Shown one piece after another: positions 16,513-25,193 of a DNA stretch of 37,130 nt (positions are counted from its first letter, which is position 1; each line of letters begins with the position of its first letter). The notes under the pieces were generated by a model. That model saw only the letters and a list, made by a program, of their open reading frames with translations. It was not told the origin of the DNA and did not search any database. A program made the translations under genes and the position numbers. Origin of the DNA: Candidatus Omnitrophota bacterium. Its GTDB lineage: Bacteria; Omnitrophota; Gorgyraeia; Zapsychrales; Fredricksoniimonadaceae. The stretch covers positions 1 to 37,130 of the forward strand of contig JADFYI010000013.1 in assembly GCA_015233145.1 (NCBI GenBank). Direction: 5' to 3'.

Positions 16513-17633
16513 TTAAGATTATTAAAAACAGTTTCAAAAGGTCCAGGGAGGCCGCAGGCCCAGACAGCCAGGTGGTCTCAGGCGCTTCAGGGATGCCGCA
16601 GCCTTCCGCGCCACCGGCGCCCATCGGGAGCGTCCGCAGCGCAGAAAATCCGTATCGCAGAAAATCGTCCTCGCAATCCAGCGCCCCGGAAACGCAGGAA
16701 ACTGTTGAGCGTATTTCAGGGCTTAAAGATCTTTATCGTGACCTTCAGGCTGCCGTGGAGTGCGCCCTGACCGGCATCATTGCCCGTCAAAAAGTTGAAG
16801 ATGTGATCGCTCACGTTGTGCATGCCTTTGAAAAAAGGCCTTACAACGAGCTTCTTGTGATGGCGTATGCTTTTTCCAAAAACAATTATCTGGCATCACA
16901 TATTACCAATGATGTCATTTTGTCCGTCGGATTTGCGGCCAGCTTAGGCTACAGCCGCCAGGAAATGATTGACCTGGGGGTTTGCGCCTTTACCCATGAC
17001 CTGGGGATGTCGGGGTTTGACGGCGTTGTCAAAAAAGGCCAGCAGCTGTCTGACCAGGAAATTGAAGACATCAAGCAGCATCCGTTACGTTCCGCGGAAA
17101 TTGTCAGGCCTGTTTTTTCCGAAAAAGTGGCTGCGGTTGTTTTGGATGTCCATGAACGCGAAAACGGCCAGGGGTATCCGCGCGGCATCCCCGGCGCGGA
17201 AATCCATTTATGGGCCAAGATCATTTCAGTGTGTGACACGTTTGAGGCATTAACACATCCCCGGGTTTTTCGAACACCTTACAGCCCCTATGAGGCTATG
17301 AAAATTATTATTAAGAAAAAAGACATTCTTTTTGACGACACCATTGTCAAAAGGTTCATTGATTTTATTTCGATTTATCCTGTGGGTTCTTTTGTGTATT
17401 TAAACAGCGGGGAGACGGCCATGGTTGTGGGGAGTAACGCCGGGTTTCCCACAAGGCCGATGGTCAAGATTCTGGTGAATGAAAACCGTGAGCTGGAAGA
17501 AGGGCTCAGGATTATTGATCTTGCCAAACAGGATTTTGTGTATATCAGCGGCGCTGTAGAGCCGGAAAGAGAAAGAGACATTGACCATTTTCTTAAACCT
17601 CGCGGGTTGGCGGTGACGGATGAACTGGCATAA
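16500..17633 (+). CDS. HD-GYP domain protein with partly substituted active site
   Basis: A 377-residue protein whose central part (about 90-300) is an HD-GYP domain, the family that hydrolyses cyclic di-GMP and related signals. Visible motifs are H134 (SHITNDV), H166-D167 (THDLGM), H194 (KQHPLRSAE), VHERENGQGYP at 217-227 and D246 (CDTFEAL). Two usual residues are changed: the lysine of HDxGK is M170, and the first histidine of the HHE motif is V217, so a metal ligand is missing. It may therefore be weakly active or act as a binding protein. The first ~65 residues are basic and Pro/Ser-rich with no receiver domain. The start overlaps the ATPase gene by 13 nt and has GAGGGG at 16486-16491. 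It likely ties polysaccharide export to a cyclic-nucleotide signal. Confidence 0.9.
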   Translation: MVRLIKIIKNSFKRSREAAGPDSQVVSGASGMPQPSAPPAPIGSVRSAENPYRRKSSSQSSAPETQETVERISGLKDLYRDLQAAVECALTGIIARQKVEDVIAHVVHAFEKRPYNELLVMAYAFSKNNYLASHITNDVILSVGFAASLGYSRQEMIDLGVCAFTHDLGMSGFDGVVKKGQQLSDQEIEDIKQHPLRSAEIVRPVFSEKVAAVVLDVHERENGQGYPRGIPGAEIHLWAKIISVCDTFEALTHPRVFRTPYSPYEAMKIIIKKKDILFDDTIVKRFIDFISIYPVGSFVYLNSGETAMVVGSNAGFPTRPMVKILVNENRELEEGLRIIDLAKQDFVYISGAVEPERERDIDHFLKPRGLAVTDELA

Positions 17634-18504
17634 ATATTTCAGGTTTTTTCTAATTGTGGTTTTTGGGGGAGGGTACGTATTTTCTTCAGCACAAGCCCTG
17701 GCCCAGGCCGGAGTTTCTGATTCCATGCGCCAGGACATGGTCCTTGAGTATGGCAGGAAACTCAACATGGAAGATAAAATGTCTGTTTCAGCGCCGCAAG
17801 GGAGCGCCACGCCGGTTAATCCATATGCCAAAGAGGGCCAGCAAATGGAGGCCCAGCTGCAGGTGATTGCCGACAATGAGGATGCCAGTTATACCATTGT
17901 CGCTGGAGATACGCTTACCATTTCTTTTAAAGACCGCGACCAGACCAACCGTGCTGCTTATAAAGTTTCTCCGGCCGGAGAGGTGTTCTTTCCCCTTTTA
18001 GGGCCGGTGAAGGTGGCAGGCTTGAATCGTAAACAGGCCCGTGACCGCATGGACGCGATGATGAAAGAGTATATCCGGGATCCCAGGCTTGCCATCGCGA
18101 TTAATACCGACGGGAGAATTATGATTTTTGGCGCAGTGGGAACTCCGGGGATTTATAACATGGTCAATAAAATGTCAGTGATGGAGGCCCTTTTGGCGGC
18201 CGGGGGATATTACAAGCAAACCGCTGAAATGGGAAGCGTCATCGTTATCCGCGGCTCATCGGAAAAGCCTGTCCTTTTAAAGCTGAATTTAAAAAAGATG
18301 ATTACCCGAGGCGACCGTTCGGAAGATATTCCCGTGAAGCCCGGGGATTTTATTTATGTTCCGACGTCATTTATCAGCAACCTGGAAAGTTTCTGGAATA
18401 CGGCTAACGGCCTTATTGTGCGCTGGTATACCCTTGGCGGAAGCCAGCCCGTTGTTAATGACAGGTTTCACTGGTTCGGCGTCGGCAATCACGATAAACA
18501 GTAA
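17620..18504 (+). CDS. Wza-like polysaccharide export protein (Poly_export plus SLBB)
   Basis: A 294-residue outer-membrane or periplasmic export protein. It has a signal peptide (hydrophobic core at 8-22, probable cut after ALA at about 28), a polysaccharide-export domain at about 90-163 (YTIVAGDTLTISF to RDPRLAIAI) and one SLBB domain at about 167-250 (FGAVGTPGIYN, then PVKPGDFIYVP). There is no lipobox cysteine, unlike E. coli Wza. The C-terminal tail (IVRWYTLGG) is short and could hold the amphipathic membrane helix. It overlaps the HD-GYP gene by 14 nt and precedes the chain-length/kinase gene, the usual Wza-Wzc order. Confidence 0.92.
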   Translation: MNWHKYFRFFLIVVFGGGYVFSSAQALAQAGVSDSMRQDMVLEYGRKLNMEDKMSVSAPQGSATPVNPYAKEGQQMEAQLQVIADNEDASYTIVAGDTLTISFKDRDQTNRAAYKVSPAGEVFFPLLGPVKVAGLNRKQARDRMDAMMKEYIRDPRLAIAINTDGRIMIFGAVGTPGIYNMVNKMSVMEALLAAGGYYKQTAEMGSVIVIRGSSEKPVLLKLNLKKMITRGDRSEDIPVKPGDFIYVPTSFISNLESFWNTANGLIVRWYTLGGSQPVVNDRFHWFGVGNHDKQ

Positions 18505-18518
18505 GGGCTATCCTTAAG

Positions 18519-20783
18519 ATGGAAGACATTGACAATATTAACGAAGTGCCGCTCAGCGAATACTGGCGTATCGTCAAAAAGCGCCGCATGACGGTATTGG
18601 CGATTTTTCTGGCTGTTATTGCTTCCACCGCTATTTTTACTTCCTTGCAGCCTTCGGTGTATGAAGCCTCCATTGAATTGAAAATTGAAAAAAGCGTGCC
18701 CTTGGGGCGGGATTTAAAGGCAGATGCCCAGGGGCTTGAAAAACCCCTGGACTTGGGGACTGAGCTTCGGCTTTTTAAGAGTTTAAACATCCTTTCAAAG
18801 GTTGTGGAAAAGGTCGAAGTCCTTCCAGTTGACCCTGAGCAGCGGTCCCAGGCCCTTCATGCCATGGCTCTGGCTTATCAGAGCAGGATTCGTGTTGAGC
18901 AGATTCCTGATACGACCATTATCGTTATCCATGGCATGGCCGAAAGCCCTGAAAAGGCCAAGCTTTTGGTGAGCGCGATCGGGGATGTTTATGCCGCGGA
19001 AAATATTCATGGCAAAAAGAAGCAGATGGAAGCGGTTTTGGTTTATATCGACGGGCAAGTTGCGGAATATAAAAAACAGATGGAAGATACCGAAGCCCAG
19101 CTTTTAAAATTCAAGCAGGATGAAAAAGTTTTTGCGGTGACCCCCGAAGTCAAGGCCAGCCTTGACCGTATGACGGTGGAACGTACATTTGATTTTGAAA
19201 GCCAGATGCTTTCGATTGACACGGAACTTAAAAGTCTGACAGCAGAGATCGACGCCAAAAAAGCGGCCGGGACGCTTAAATTTATGACCCCCGAGCAGTT
19301 GTCGGACAACTTTATTTTTACAGGCCTTAAGCGCCGCATGCAGGAGCTTGAGTTTGAGCGGTTTTTGCTCTTGGTGGATTATACCGAAAAACATCCTGCC
19401 GTCGTTGAAAAAGACAAGACGATCAGTGAAATTAAATCAAAGATTGTGGAAATGATCAAGTCGCATACCCCTGAGCCTGTTGACCTCGCCGCCGAAGGCG
19501 ACCTGGCCCTGGTTTTAAAGAAGCTTTTCCTCGAAAGCCGTAGGGAGGTTATTTACCGCATCATTAATAAATACTACAGCGATGAAGGCTCATTGTCGTC
19601 GAACCAGCGTGATTATGTGAAGTTTACGCGCGAGCAGGAACGGATCATGAATGCTTACAATACGCTTCTGGCCAACCGTGAAGAGGCCAAACTTTCTTTG
19701 GCAAGCACCGACAGCCAGTCGGTAGCCATTGTTTCTCCCGCGAGCGCCGGACGCAGCCCCATTTCGCCCAAGGCAGGGCTGAATTATCTTGTGAGCATTG
19801 TTGCGGGGCTTATTTTGGGGGTGATGTGCGCGTTTTTGCAGGAAAGCATGGACACCACGATTTCAACGATTGTGGACGTGGAACACAAACTTCAGTTATC
19901 GGTTTTGGGTATTATTCCTATTATGAAGTCTGTTGAAGAGGTGACCGTGGCCGAGGGGGAAGTGGAAAAAATTGTCCCCAAAATTGATACGTTGGTGACC
20001 TTTCACGAGCCGCGTTCATGGCCGGCGCAGAGTTTTAAAATTTTAAGGACCAATCTTTTACAGGGCATGAAAAGCGATTCTCATAGCCCCTATGGCGCTT
20101 CAGGCGGCAGGGTTATCCTTTTTACGAGTTCCGAACAGCAGGAAGGGAAATCCACGGTCATTGCCAATGTCGCCATTTCCATGGCCCAGCTGGGGAAGAA
20201 AACCATTCTTGTGGAATGTAATCTTCGTCGACCGACGTTATATAAGCGGTTTGGGCTGCGCCGCGACCCGGGCGTGACCGATATCCTTTTGGGAAAACTG
20301 CCCTGGAAGGAAGCCCTTAAAGGGCCGACGGATATCCTGGCCGGAGGGTTGGATGTGGATAAGCTTTTAAAGATGCCGGGGCTGGACAATTTACGAATTA
20401 TTACAGCCGGGTATTCTATTGATAATATTTCCGAGATATTAAGCGCGGGCATTTTTGATACGTTTATTGCCCAGTTGCGCCAGGAATTTGACGTTATCCT
20501 TCTCGACTGTTCGCCGGTTTTGCCTGTGCCGGATTCCAGCATGATTGCCAGCCGTGTCGACGGTGTTGTCATGGTTTATAAAGTCGGAAAAACATCAAAA
20601 GACGTGCTTCGGATGGCAAAATCAAGGCTGGAACATGCCAACGCAAAAATTTTGGGGATAGTCCTTAATCAGATAAGGGCAGAAGAGCAGGTTGGCGCCT
20701 CCGCGTATCATTTCCGTGAATACGTTGAGACAAAGCCCAAAGCCCCCTTTTCTCCGGCACAATGGTTTACAAAAAATTCATAA
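18519..20783 (+). CDS. Wzc-like chain-length determinant with BY-kinase-type ATPase domain
   Basis: A 754-residue inner-membrane copolymerase that would control chain length and work with the Wza-like exporter. It has an N-terminal Wzz domain with a membrane helix near 25-42, a long periplasmic region with coiled-coil parts (about 165-400), a second helix near 421-440 and a cytoplasmic P-loop domain. In that domain, Walker A is TSSEQQEGKST at 536-546, the Walker A' region is VECNLRRP at 565-572 and Walker B is VILLDCSP at 659-666. In BY-kinases Walker A' normally carries two aspartates (DxDxR); here they are E and N. The C-terminus lacks a tyrosine cluster, with only Y730 and Y735. Kinase activity is therefore doubtful, although ATP binding is plausible. 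Confidence 0.9.
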   Translation: MEDIDNINEVPLSEYWRIVKKRRMTVLAIFLAVIASTAIFTSLQPSVYEASIELKIEKSVPLGRDLKADAQGLEKPLDLGTELRLFKSLNILSKVVEKVEVLPVDPEQRSQALHAMALAYQSRIRVEQIPDTTIIVIHGMAESPEKAKLLVSAIGDVYAAENIHGKKKQMEAVLVYIDGQVAEYKKQMEDTEAQLLKFKQDEKVFAVTPEVKASLDRMTVERTFDFESQMLSIDTELKSLTAEIDAKKAAGTLKFMTPEQLSDNFIFTGLKRRMQELEFERFLLLVDYTEKHPAVVEKDKTISEIKSKIVEMIKSHTPEPVDLAAEGDLALVLKKLFLESRREVIYRIINKYYSDEGSLSSNQRDYVKFTREQERIMNAYNTLLANREEAKLSLASTDSQSVAIVSPASAGRSPISPKAGLNYLVSIVAGLILGVMCAFLQESMDTTISTIVDVEHKLQLSVLGIIPIMKSVEEVTVAEGEVEKIVPKIDTLVTFHEPRSWPAQSFKILRTNLLQGMKSDSHSPYGASGGRVILFTSSEQQEGKSTVIANVAISMAQLGKKTILVECNLRRPTLYKRFGLRRDPGVTDILLGKLPWKEALKGPTDILAGGLDVDKLLKMPGLDNLRIITAGYSIDNISEILSAGIFDTFIAQLRQEFDVILLDCSPVLPVPDSSMIASRVDGVVMVYKVGKTSKDVLRMAKSRLEHANAKILGIVLNQIRAEEQVGASAYHFREYVETKPKAPFSPAQWFTKNS

Positions 20784-20797
20784 CCCCAGGGATTTTC

Positions 20798-22315
20798 ATG
20801 CTGAGACGCCAGTCAGCGTTGGTTACTCCAGGAGCGCTCTGGCCGATTGTTGCCATTGTTTTGCTGGGGCTTTTTGTCGGGAAATTCGTTACGGTTTCCC
20901 CGGGGTCTTTGCCGATACTCGCCCTTGCAGCGGTCGTCATGTTTTTTCTGGCGTTTTTTAAGCCAAGCATTGCTTTGGTTGTGATGGTCTTTGCCATGCT
21001 TCTTTCGCCGGAAGCGGTGATCGGGTCAGTTCCCAAGCATGATATTGTCATCCGTATTGAAGATTTTCTGATTGTGGTCATGGGCGCGGCATGGATCGCG
21101 CGGGGTGCGGTTTCCAAGGGGTTTGATGTCATTCCCCGCACGCCGGTCAACATGTGGATTGGCTTTTATTGCGTGTGCATCGTTGTTTCGACTTCCCAGG
21201 GGATTATTACAAGCGGGGTGAATCCCTTAAAGGCCAGCTTTTATATTTTAAAGGAGCTGGAATATTACATTCTTTTTTTTATTGTGGTTGGCTCAACGTA
21301 CAAAGCGTCGCATTACCGGATGTATTTGACCGCGTTTTTTTTAACTTTCATGGCGGTCAATCTTTTTGCGTTCAGCCAGATCGGGCATGTCCAGCGTGTT
21401 TCAGCGCCTTTTGAAGGGCCCAGGGGCGAGCCGAACACCCTGGGCGCGTATTTGCTCCTGATGATGTGTATCGCGCTCGGCCTTTTTTGCCATTTACGTT
21501 CCAGAATTTTACGCTGGGCTGTTCTTTTTTCCATGATCGCGGGGCTGCTGCCGTTTTTATATACCCTGTCTCGCTCGAGCTATCTCGCGATTGTTCCGGC
21601 GTATTTGGCCCTGATTTTTTATAGCCGTTCTTCGCGGCGGGGATATTTAGTCATGGGTTTTTTGGCGGCGGTCGCTTTGGGGCTGCTTTTTCTCCCCGAA
21701 CATGTCAAAGACCGGCTTTTGTATACTTTTTTGGCCAGGCCGCAGGCCAATATCAAGCCTGTTGAATTTCTGGGCCTTAAGCTTGACCCGTCGGCTTCTT
21801 CGCGCTGGTGGGACTGGGTGGCGGCTGTTCAGTACTGGATCAAGCAGCCGTTTTTCGGTTACGGGGTGACGGCCAAAGCGTTTATGGACAGCCAGTATCT
21901 GAACAATCTCGTTGAAAAAGGCGCGGTCGGATTTTTATCGTTTGCGTTTTTGATCGGGGGGCTTCAGCGTAATGCCTTAAGGATTTATCGAACCGGCCGC
22001 GATGAACTGACCCGGGGGCTCGCGCTCGGATTTTTGGCCGGTAATATCGGCATGCTTGTGCATGCCATGACAGCGAACACTTTTATTTTGATCCGTGTCA
22101 TGGAGCCGTACTGGTTTTTGTCGGCGTTGGTCTTGTCAGCGCCAAGGGTTTTGGAAGCCAAACCGGCCGCAGCGCCGGCCAGAGGCAACGCCTTGCCCCA
22201 GGAAAAAGATTCTCGCCGGGAATCAGGGGAAGAAAAGACTTTCTGGCGGCGCAATATCAGTTATCTTTTGAGAAACGGCCCGGGTTCTCCCAAAGGAGGG
22301 ACCGATGCGACATGA
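20798..22315 (+). CDS. O-antigen ligase/polymerase-family membrane protein (Wzy-like)
   Basis: A polytopic membrane protein of about 505 residues with ten or more hydrophobic segments. The C-terminal half carries the signature of the O-antigen ligase/Wzy_C family: TLSRSSYLAI followed by a large loop containing RWWDWVAAVQYWIKQPFFGYG, then a LNNLVEKGAVGF helix. Members either polymerise lipid-linked repeat units or transfer glycan to an acceptor. A longer frame starts at 20762, overlapping the previous gene by 22 nt, but that ATG has no ribosome site. The ATG at 20798 has AGGGA five bases upstream and follows the previous stop by 14 nt, so I prefer it. The last ~50 residues are charged and probably cytoplasmic. 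Confidence 0.88.
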   Translation: MLRRQSALVTPGALWPIVAIVLLGLFVGKFVTVSPGSLPILALAAVVMFFLAFFKPSIALVVMVFAMLLSPEAVIGSVPKHDIVIRIEDFLIVVMGAAWIARGAVSKGFDVIPRTPVNMWIGFYCVCIVVSTSQGIITSGVNPLKASFYILKELEYYILFFIVVGSTYKASHYRMYLTAFFLTFMAVNLFAFSQIGHVQRVSAPFEGPRGEPNTLGAYLLLMMCIALGLFCHLRSRILRWAVLFSMIAGLLPFLYTLSRSSYLAIVPAYLALIFYSRSSRRGYLVMGFLAAVALGLLFLPEHVKDRLLYTFLARPQANIKPVEFLGLKLDPSASSRWWDWVAAVQYWIKQPFFGYGVTAKAFMDSQYLNNLVEKGAVGFLSFAFLIGGLQRNALRIYRTGRDELTRGLALGFLAGNIGMLVHAMTANTFILIRVMEPYWFLSALVLSAPRVLEAKPAAAPARGNALPQEKDSRRESGEEKTFWRRNISYLLRNGPGSPKGGTDAT

Positions 22316-23135
22316 GCGCTATGAACCCAATCGCATGCTTAAAAAAGGGATCAAGGCCTGGGGCCCCATGGTTGTTGAGCTTTGGGAAGCCAGGGAGCTT
22401 GCCTCCAGGCTTTTCATGCGAAACCTGGCCGCGCGTTACAAGCAGGCGTTTTTAGGATTTTTGTGGGCTGTTATAGTTCCCTTTGTGGCGATCGGGACTT
22501 TTATTTTTTTAAACCGGATGGGCATTGTGAATATCGGAAAAACTGATGTGCCCTATCCTTTGTTTGCCCTGTTAGGCCTTTCAGCCTATCAGCTTTTTTC
22601 AACCGGGATAACAGCCTCTTGCGGCGCTTTGGTTGAAGCCGGAGACATGATTGCCAAGGTAAATTTTCCGAGGGAAGTTCTCGTGATTGCGGCGATTGCG
22701 CAGGCTGTGTTTGAGCTCCTTATTAAAATGGCTTTAATTGCAGCGGTGTGTATTTATTATCAGTATCTTCCGCCGGTAATGGCGCTGATGGCTGTGGCGG
22801 CGCTCTTGCCTTTGCTGGTTTTGACCATGGGCCTGGGATTGATTTTGTCGCTCGCCAATGCGGTTGTGCGTGATACGGCGCAGGCTGTGGGGATCTTGAT
22901 GACGTTTTTGATGTTTTTAACACCTGTCCTTTATCCGGCGGTCGGGCCGCGGGCGTTTTGGCTGAGGGTCAACCCTTTGACAGCGCTTATCGAGGGGCCT
23001 CGCGATCTTTTTATTTACGGGAGCCTTCGGCATCCCACAGCGTTTTGGGTCGTTTCTTCTGCTGCCCTTTTGATATTGTTGTGCGCCTGGCGGGTGTTTC
23101 ATCTGGTTGAGACCAAAGTGCCGGAAAGGCTGTAG
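22305..23135 (+). CDS. wzm: ABC-2 type polysaccharide transporter permease (Wzm-like)
   Basis: A 276-residue membrane permease with six predicted helices and a short amphipathic N-terminus (LASRLFMRNLAARYKQAFLGFLWAVI), which is the hallmark of polysaccharide and polyol-phosphate exporters. The loop GDMIAKVNFPREVLVIAA is also characteristic. With an ATPase partner (the gene at 23964) it would move a lipid-linked glycan across the inner membrane. It has the strongest ribosome site of the operon, AAAGGAGG at 22293-22300, and overlaps the previous gene by 11 nt. Its ATPase gene is separated from it by one unrelated gene, which is unusual. Confidence 0.93.
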   Translation: MRHERYEPNRMLKKGIKAWGPMVVELWEARELASRLFMRNLAARYKQAFLGFLWAVIVPFVAIGTFIFLNRMGIVNIGKTDVPYPLFALLGLSAYQLFSTGITASCGALVEAGDMIAKVNFPREVLVIAAIAQAVFELLIKMALIAAVCIYYQYLPPVMALMAVAALLPLLVLTMGLGLILSLANAVVRDTAQAVGILMTFLMFLTPVLYPAVGPRAFWLRVNPLTALIEGPRDLFIYGSLRHPTAFWVVSSAALLILLCAWRVFHLVETKVPERL

Positions 23136-23149
23136 GAGTAACGAGCTAA

Positions 23150-23932
23150 ATGTTTTTACGTTATTTTTTTATCGGAATGATTTTGAGTTTCTTTTTTTGC
23201 CATGACGCCATGGCGTGTGTGGCACAAGAAGCGCCCTTTTTGTTCAAGGTGCAGTCATTAACGATTAATAAGGCCAGGCTGGAAAGCCTTTGTCAAAAAG
23301 AAACATGTGTTGTTGAGCCTGATAAAAGTGAAATCCGGCTCACCGCGGCTTCAGACCCCGGCATAGGGGTCAGGGTTTCAACGTCTTTGGTTTTTGTATT
23401 GCCTTATAACATCGGGAAGGTTTGGCCAAAAATCTGGCCGGGCAAGGCAGACCCCAAAACGTACAACTGGGCTAAAACAGTTCGCGCAGAGCTTTTGCAT
23501 TTGAGAGACCTTGGCGTTTTGGACATGAGCGATGCGGATATTTCTTTTGTGACAGAACATGCTGGAAGCGGCAAGGCTGTTGGGAAATGTTTCAATGAAT
23601 GGTTTGAAGGCGCGGCAGAATGTTTCCTTGGGTGCCGGGCAAACGGGGAAGGTATCAGCATTTATGATTGGAGTGTTAAACAGCTTGGCATGGATTGGGA
23701 GGATTTTGTCCAAAAAATAGAGCAGTTCAAGTGGGGGCGTGAGGAGAGCAGTAACCAGGTCTTTCTAAATTTTGAAAAAATTTATTCTTCCCGAAAGGAT
23801 TGGGAGCAGGTTTTTGGTAAAAATCTTTCAATGTTGATTGAAAAGAAAATTGCAGAGTCCATGTGGATGTGCCCGAACTGTGTGACGGGTGAAGTTAATG
23901 CCACGGAAAATTTTCCTCCGGAGGCGCTTTAA
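23150..23932 (+). CDS. Secreted cysteine-rich protein of unknown function, lodged between wzm and wzt
   Basis: I do not recognise this 260-residue protein. It has a signal peptide (MFLRYFFIGMILSFFFCHDAMA) with an AxA site placing C23 at the mature N-terminus; the context is a poor lipobox, so a lipoprotein is possible but not favoured. The mature part has eight cysteines (23, 48, 53, 147, 158, 162, 241, 244), including a C-terminal CPNC, which suggests disulfides or metal binding. The middle is rich in Trp and aromatics (KVWPKIWPG, EWFEGAAECFLGC). A ribosome site AGGAG lies ten bases before the ATG. Gaps of 14 and 31 nt on either side make it part of the operon. A periplasmic role in glycan export or modification is inferred from position only. 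Confidence 0.75.
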   Translation: MFLRYFFIGMILSFFFCHDAMACVAQEAPFLFKVQSLTINKARLESLCQKETCVVEPDKSEIRLTAASDPGIGVRVSTSLVFVLPYNIGKVWPKIWPGKADPKTYNWAKTVRAELLHLRDLGVLDMSDADISFVTEHAGSGKAVGKCFNEWFEGAAECFLGCRANGEGISIYDWSVKQLGMDWEDFVQKIEQFKWGREESSNQVFLNFEKIYSSRKDWEQVFGKNLSMLIEKKIAESMWMCPNCVTGEVNATENFPPEAL

Positions 23933-23963
23933 AGACAAATGTTAGTAGGATTTCGGGGTCACA

Positions 23964-25187
23964 ATGCCTGATTTTGCCATCCGCGTTTCAAGCGCGGGAA
24001 AAAAATTTTCAAAGTCGCTTAAAGACATGATGTTTTACGGCGCCAAAGATATTGTGCTGGGGTCTTTTGCCCTTGGAGATGAATCGTCATTGTTAAGGCG
24101 GGGTGAGTTTTGGGCTGTGGACGATGTCTCTTTTGAGCTCAAGCGCGGAGAGTCGGTCGGCATCATCGGGCCCAATGGCTCAGGCAAAACAACACTCCTT
24201 AGGATGCTCAACGGTATTTTTATGCCTGACAAAGGCACGATTGAGGTGAACGGCAAGGTCGGGGGGCTTATTCACGTCGGGGCAGGGTTTCATCCCATGC
24301 TTTCGGGCCGTGAAAATATTTATGTCAACGGCGCAATCCTGGGGATGTCCAGGAAAGAAATTGACCGGAAATTTTCTTCAATCGTGGATTTCGCCGACAT
24401 CGGAGATTTCCTGGATTCTCCGGTGAAGCAATATTCGTCGGGGATGTATGTGCGGCTGGGCTTTTCGGTTGCCGTGCATAGCGATCCGGACATCCTTTTG
24501 GTGGATGAAGTTTTGGCTGTGGGCGACAGGGATTTTTCGCTCAAGTGTTACCAGAAAATGAAAGAAATCCGTGAACGCGGCACGTCCATTGTCCTTGTGT
24601 CGCATAACGAATATGTGATCCGCGAGCGCACGGAAAAATGCCTTTATCTGGAAGGCGGAAAGCCCAAAGCTTTTGGGCCGAGCGACGAGATGATTTCTTT
24701 ATATATCAAGGATGGGCTCTTGAAAAAGGCAGCGAACCGTCCGTCGGCACCTTATGAAGGGAAGGCGCAAAAACCGCGCAGGGCGGAAATCCTTTCTGTC
24801 CGGTTTTTGTCATCTGACGGCACTGAGGTGCGCGGGCTTTCTTCAGGGGAGGATTTTCGTGCGGAGATCCGTTTTCGTGCAACAGAAGCGGTTGTGGAGC
24901 CTTTTTTCTCGGTTAATTTTTATACGGACCGGGGGCTCGTGTACGCCGCCAACAGCGCTTATGAAAAAGTTGCCTTTGACACGATCGCGCCAGGGGATGG
25001 AAAGCTGACGCTGCACCTGCCTCGGCTCGATATTCCGACGGAAACATATTATGTCTCCGTTATTATCGGTGAGGGTAGGGAGTGTTATGCTCTGGATGCC
25101 CAGCATTTTGCTTATACTTTTATCGTTGAGCGGGCCACAAACGCCCGCGGGCTTTTAAAATTACCGACAGCCTGGAAAATGGAGTGA
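23964..25187 (+). CDS. wzt: ABC transporter ATPase with C-terminal glycan-binding domain (Wzt-like)
   Basis: A 407-residue ATPase partner of the Wzm-like permease. The nucleotide-binding domain has Walker A GPNGSGKT at 69-76, the Wzt-type signature YSSGMYVRL at 157-165, Walker B DILLVDEVL at 176-184 and the switch histidine H214. After about residue 265 a beta-rich domain follows (AEILSVRFLSSDG to HFAYTFIVE), matching the Wzt C-terminal domain that, in characterised O-antigen exporters, recognises the modified non-reducing end of the glycan. Its presence suggests that chain termination may be coupled to export here, despite the Wzy- and Wzc-like genes nearby. Confidence 0.94.
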   Translation: MPDFAIRVSSAGKKFSKSLKDMMFYGAKDIVLGSFALGDESSLLRRGEFWAVDDVSFELKRGESVGIIGPNGSGKTTLLRMLNGIFMPDKGTIEVNGKVGGLIHVGAGFHPMLSGRENIYVNGAILGMSRKEIDRKFSSIVDFADIGDFLDSPVKQYSSGMYVRLGFSVAVHSDPDILLVDEVLAVGDRDFSLKCYQKMKEIRERGTSIVLVSHNEYVIRERTEKCLYLEGGKPKAFGPSDEMISLYIKDGLLKKAANRPSAPYEGKAQKPRRAEILSVRFLSSDGTEVRGLSSGEDFRAEIRFRATEAVVEPFFSVNFYTDRGLVYAANSAYEKVAFDTIAPGDGKLTLHLPRLDIPTETYYVSVIIGEGRECYALDAQHFAYTFIVERATNARGLLKLPTAWKME

Positions 25188-25193
25188 TTTGTA

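Noticed and set aside
20762-20797. Upstream start of the O-antigen ligase-like gene at 20762
   Set aside because: No ribosome site precedes it and it would overlap the kinase gene; the ATG at 20798 has a well-placed AGGGA.
23150-23220. Lipoprotein signal in the cysteine-rich protein
   Set aside because: The residues before C23 are A-M-A, which lack the usual L at -3. An ordinary signal-peptidase AxA site explains it better, although a lipoprotein is not excluded.
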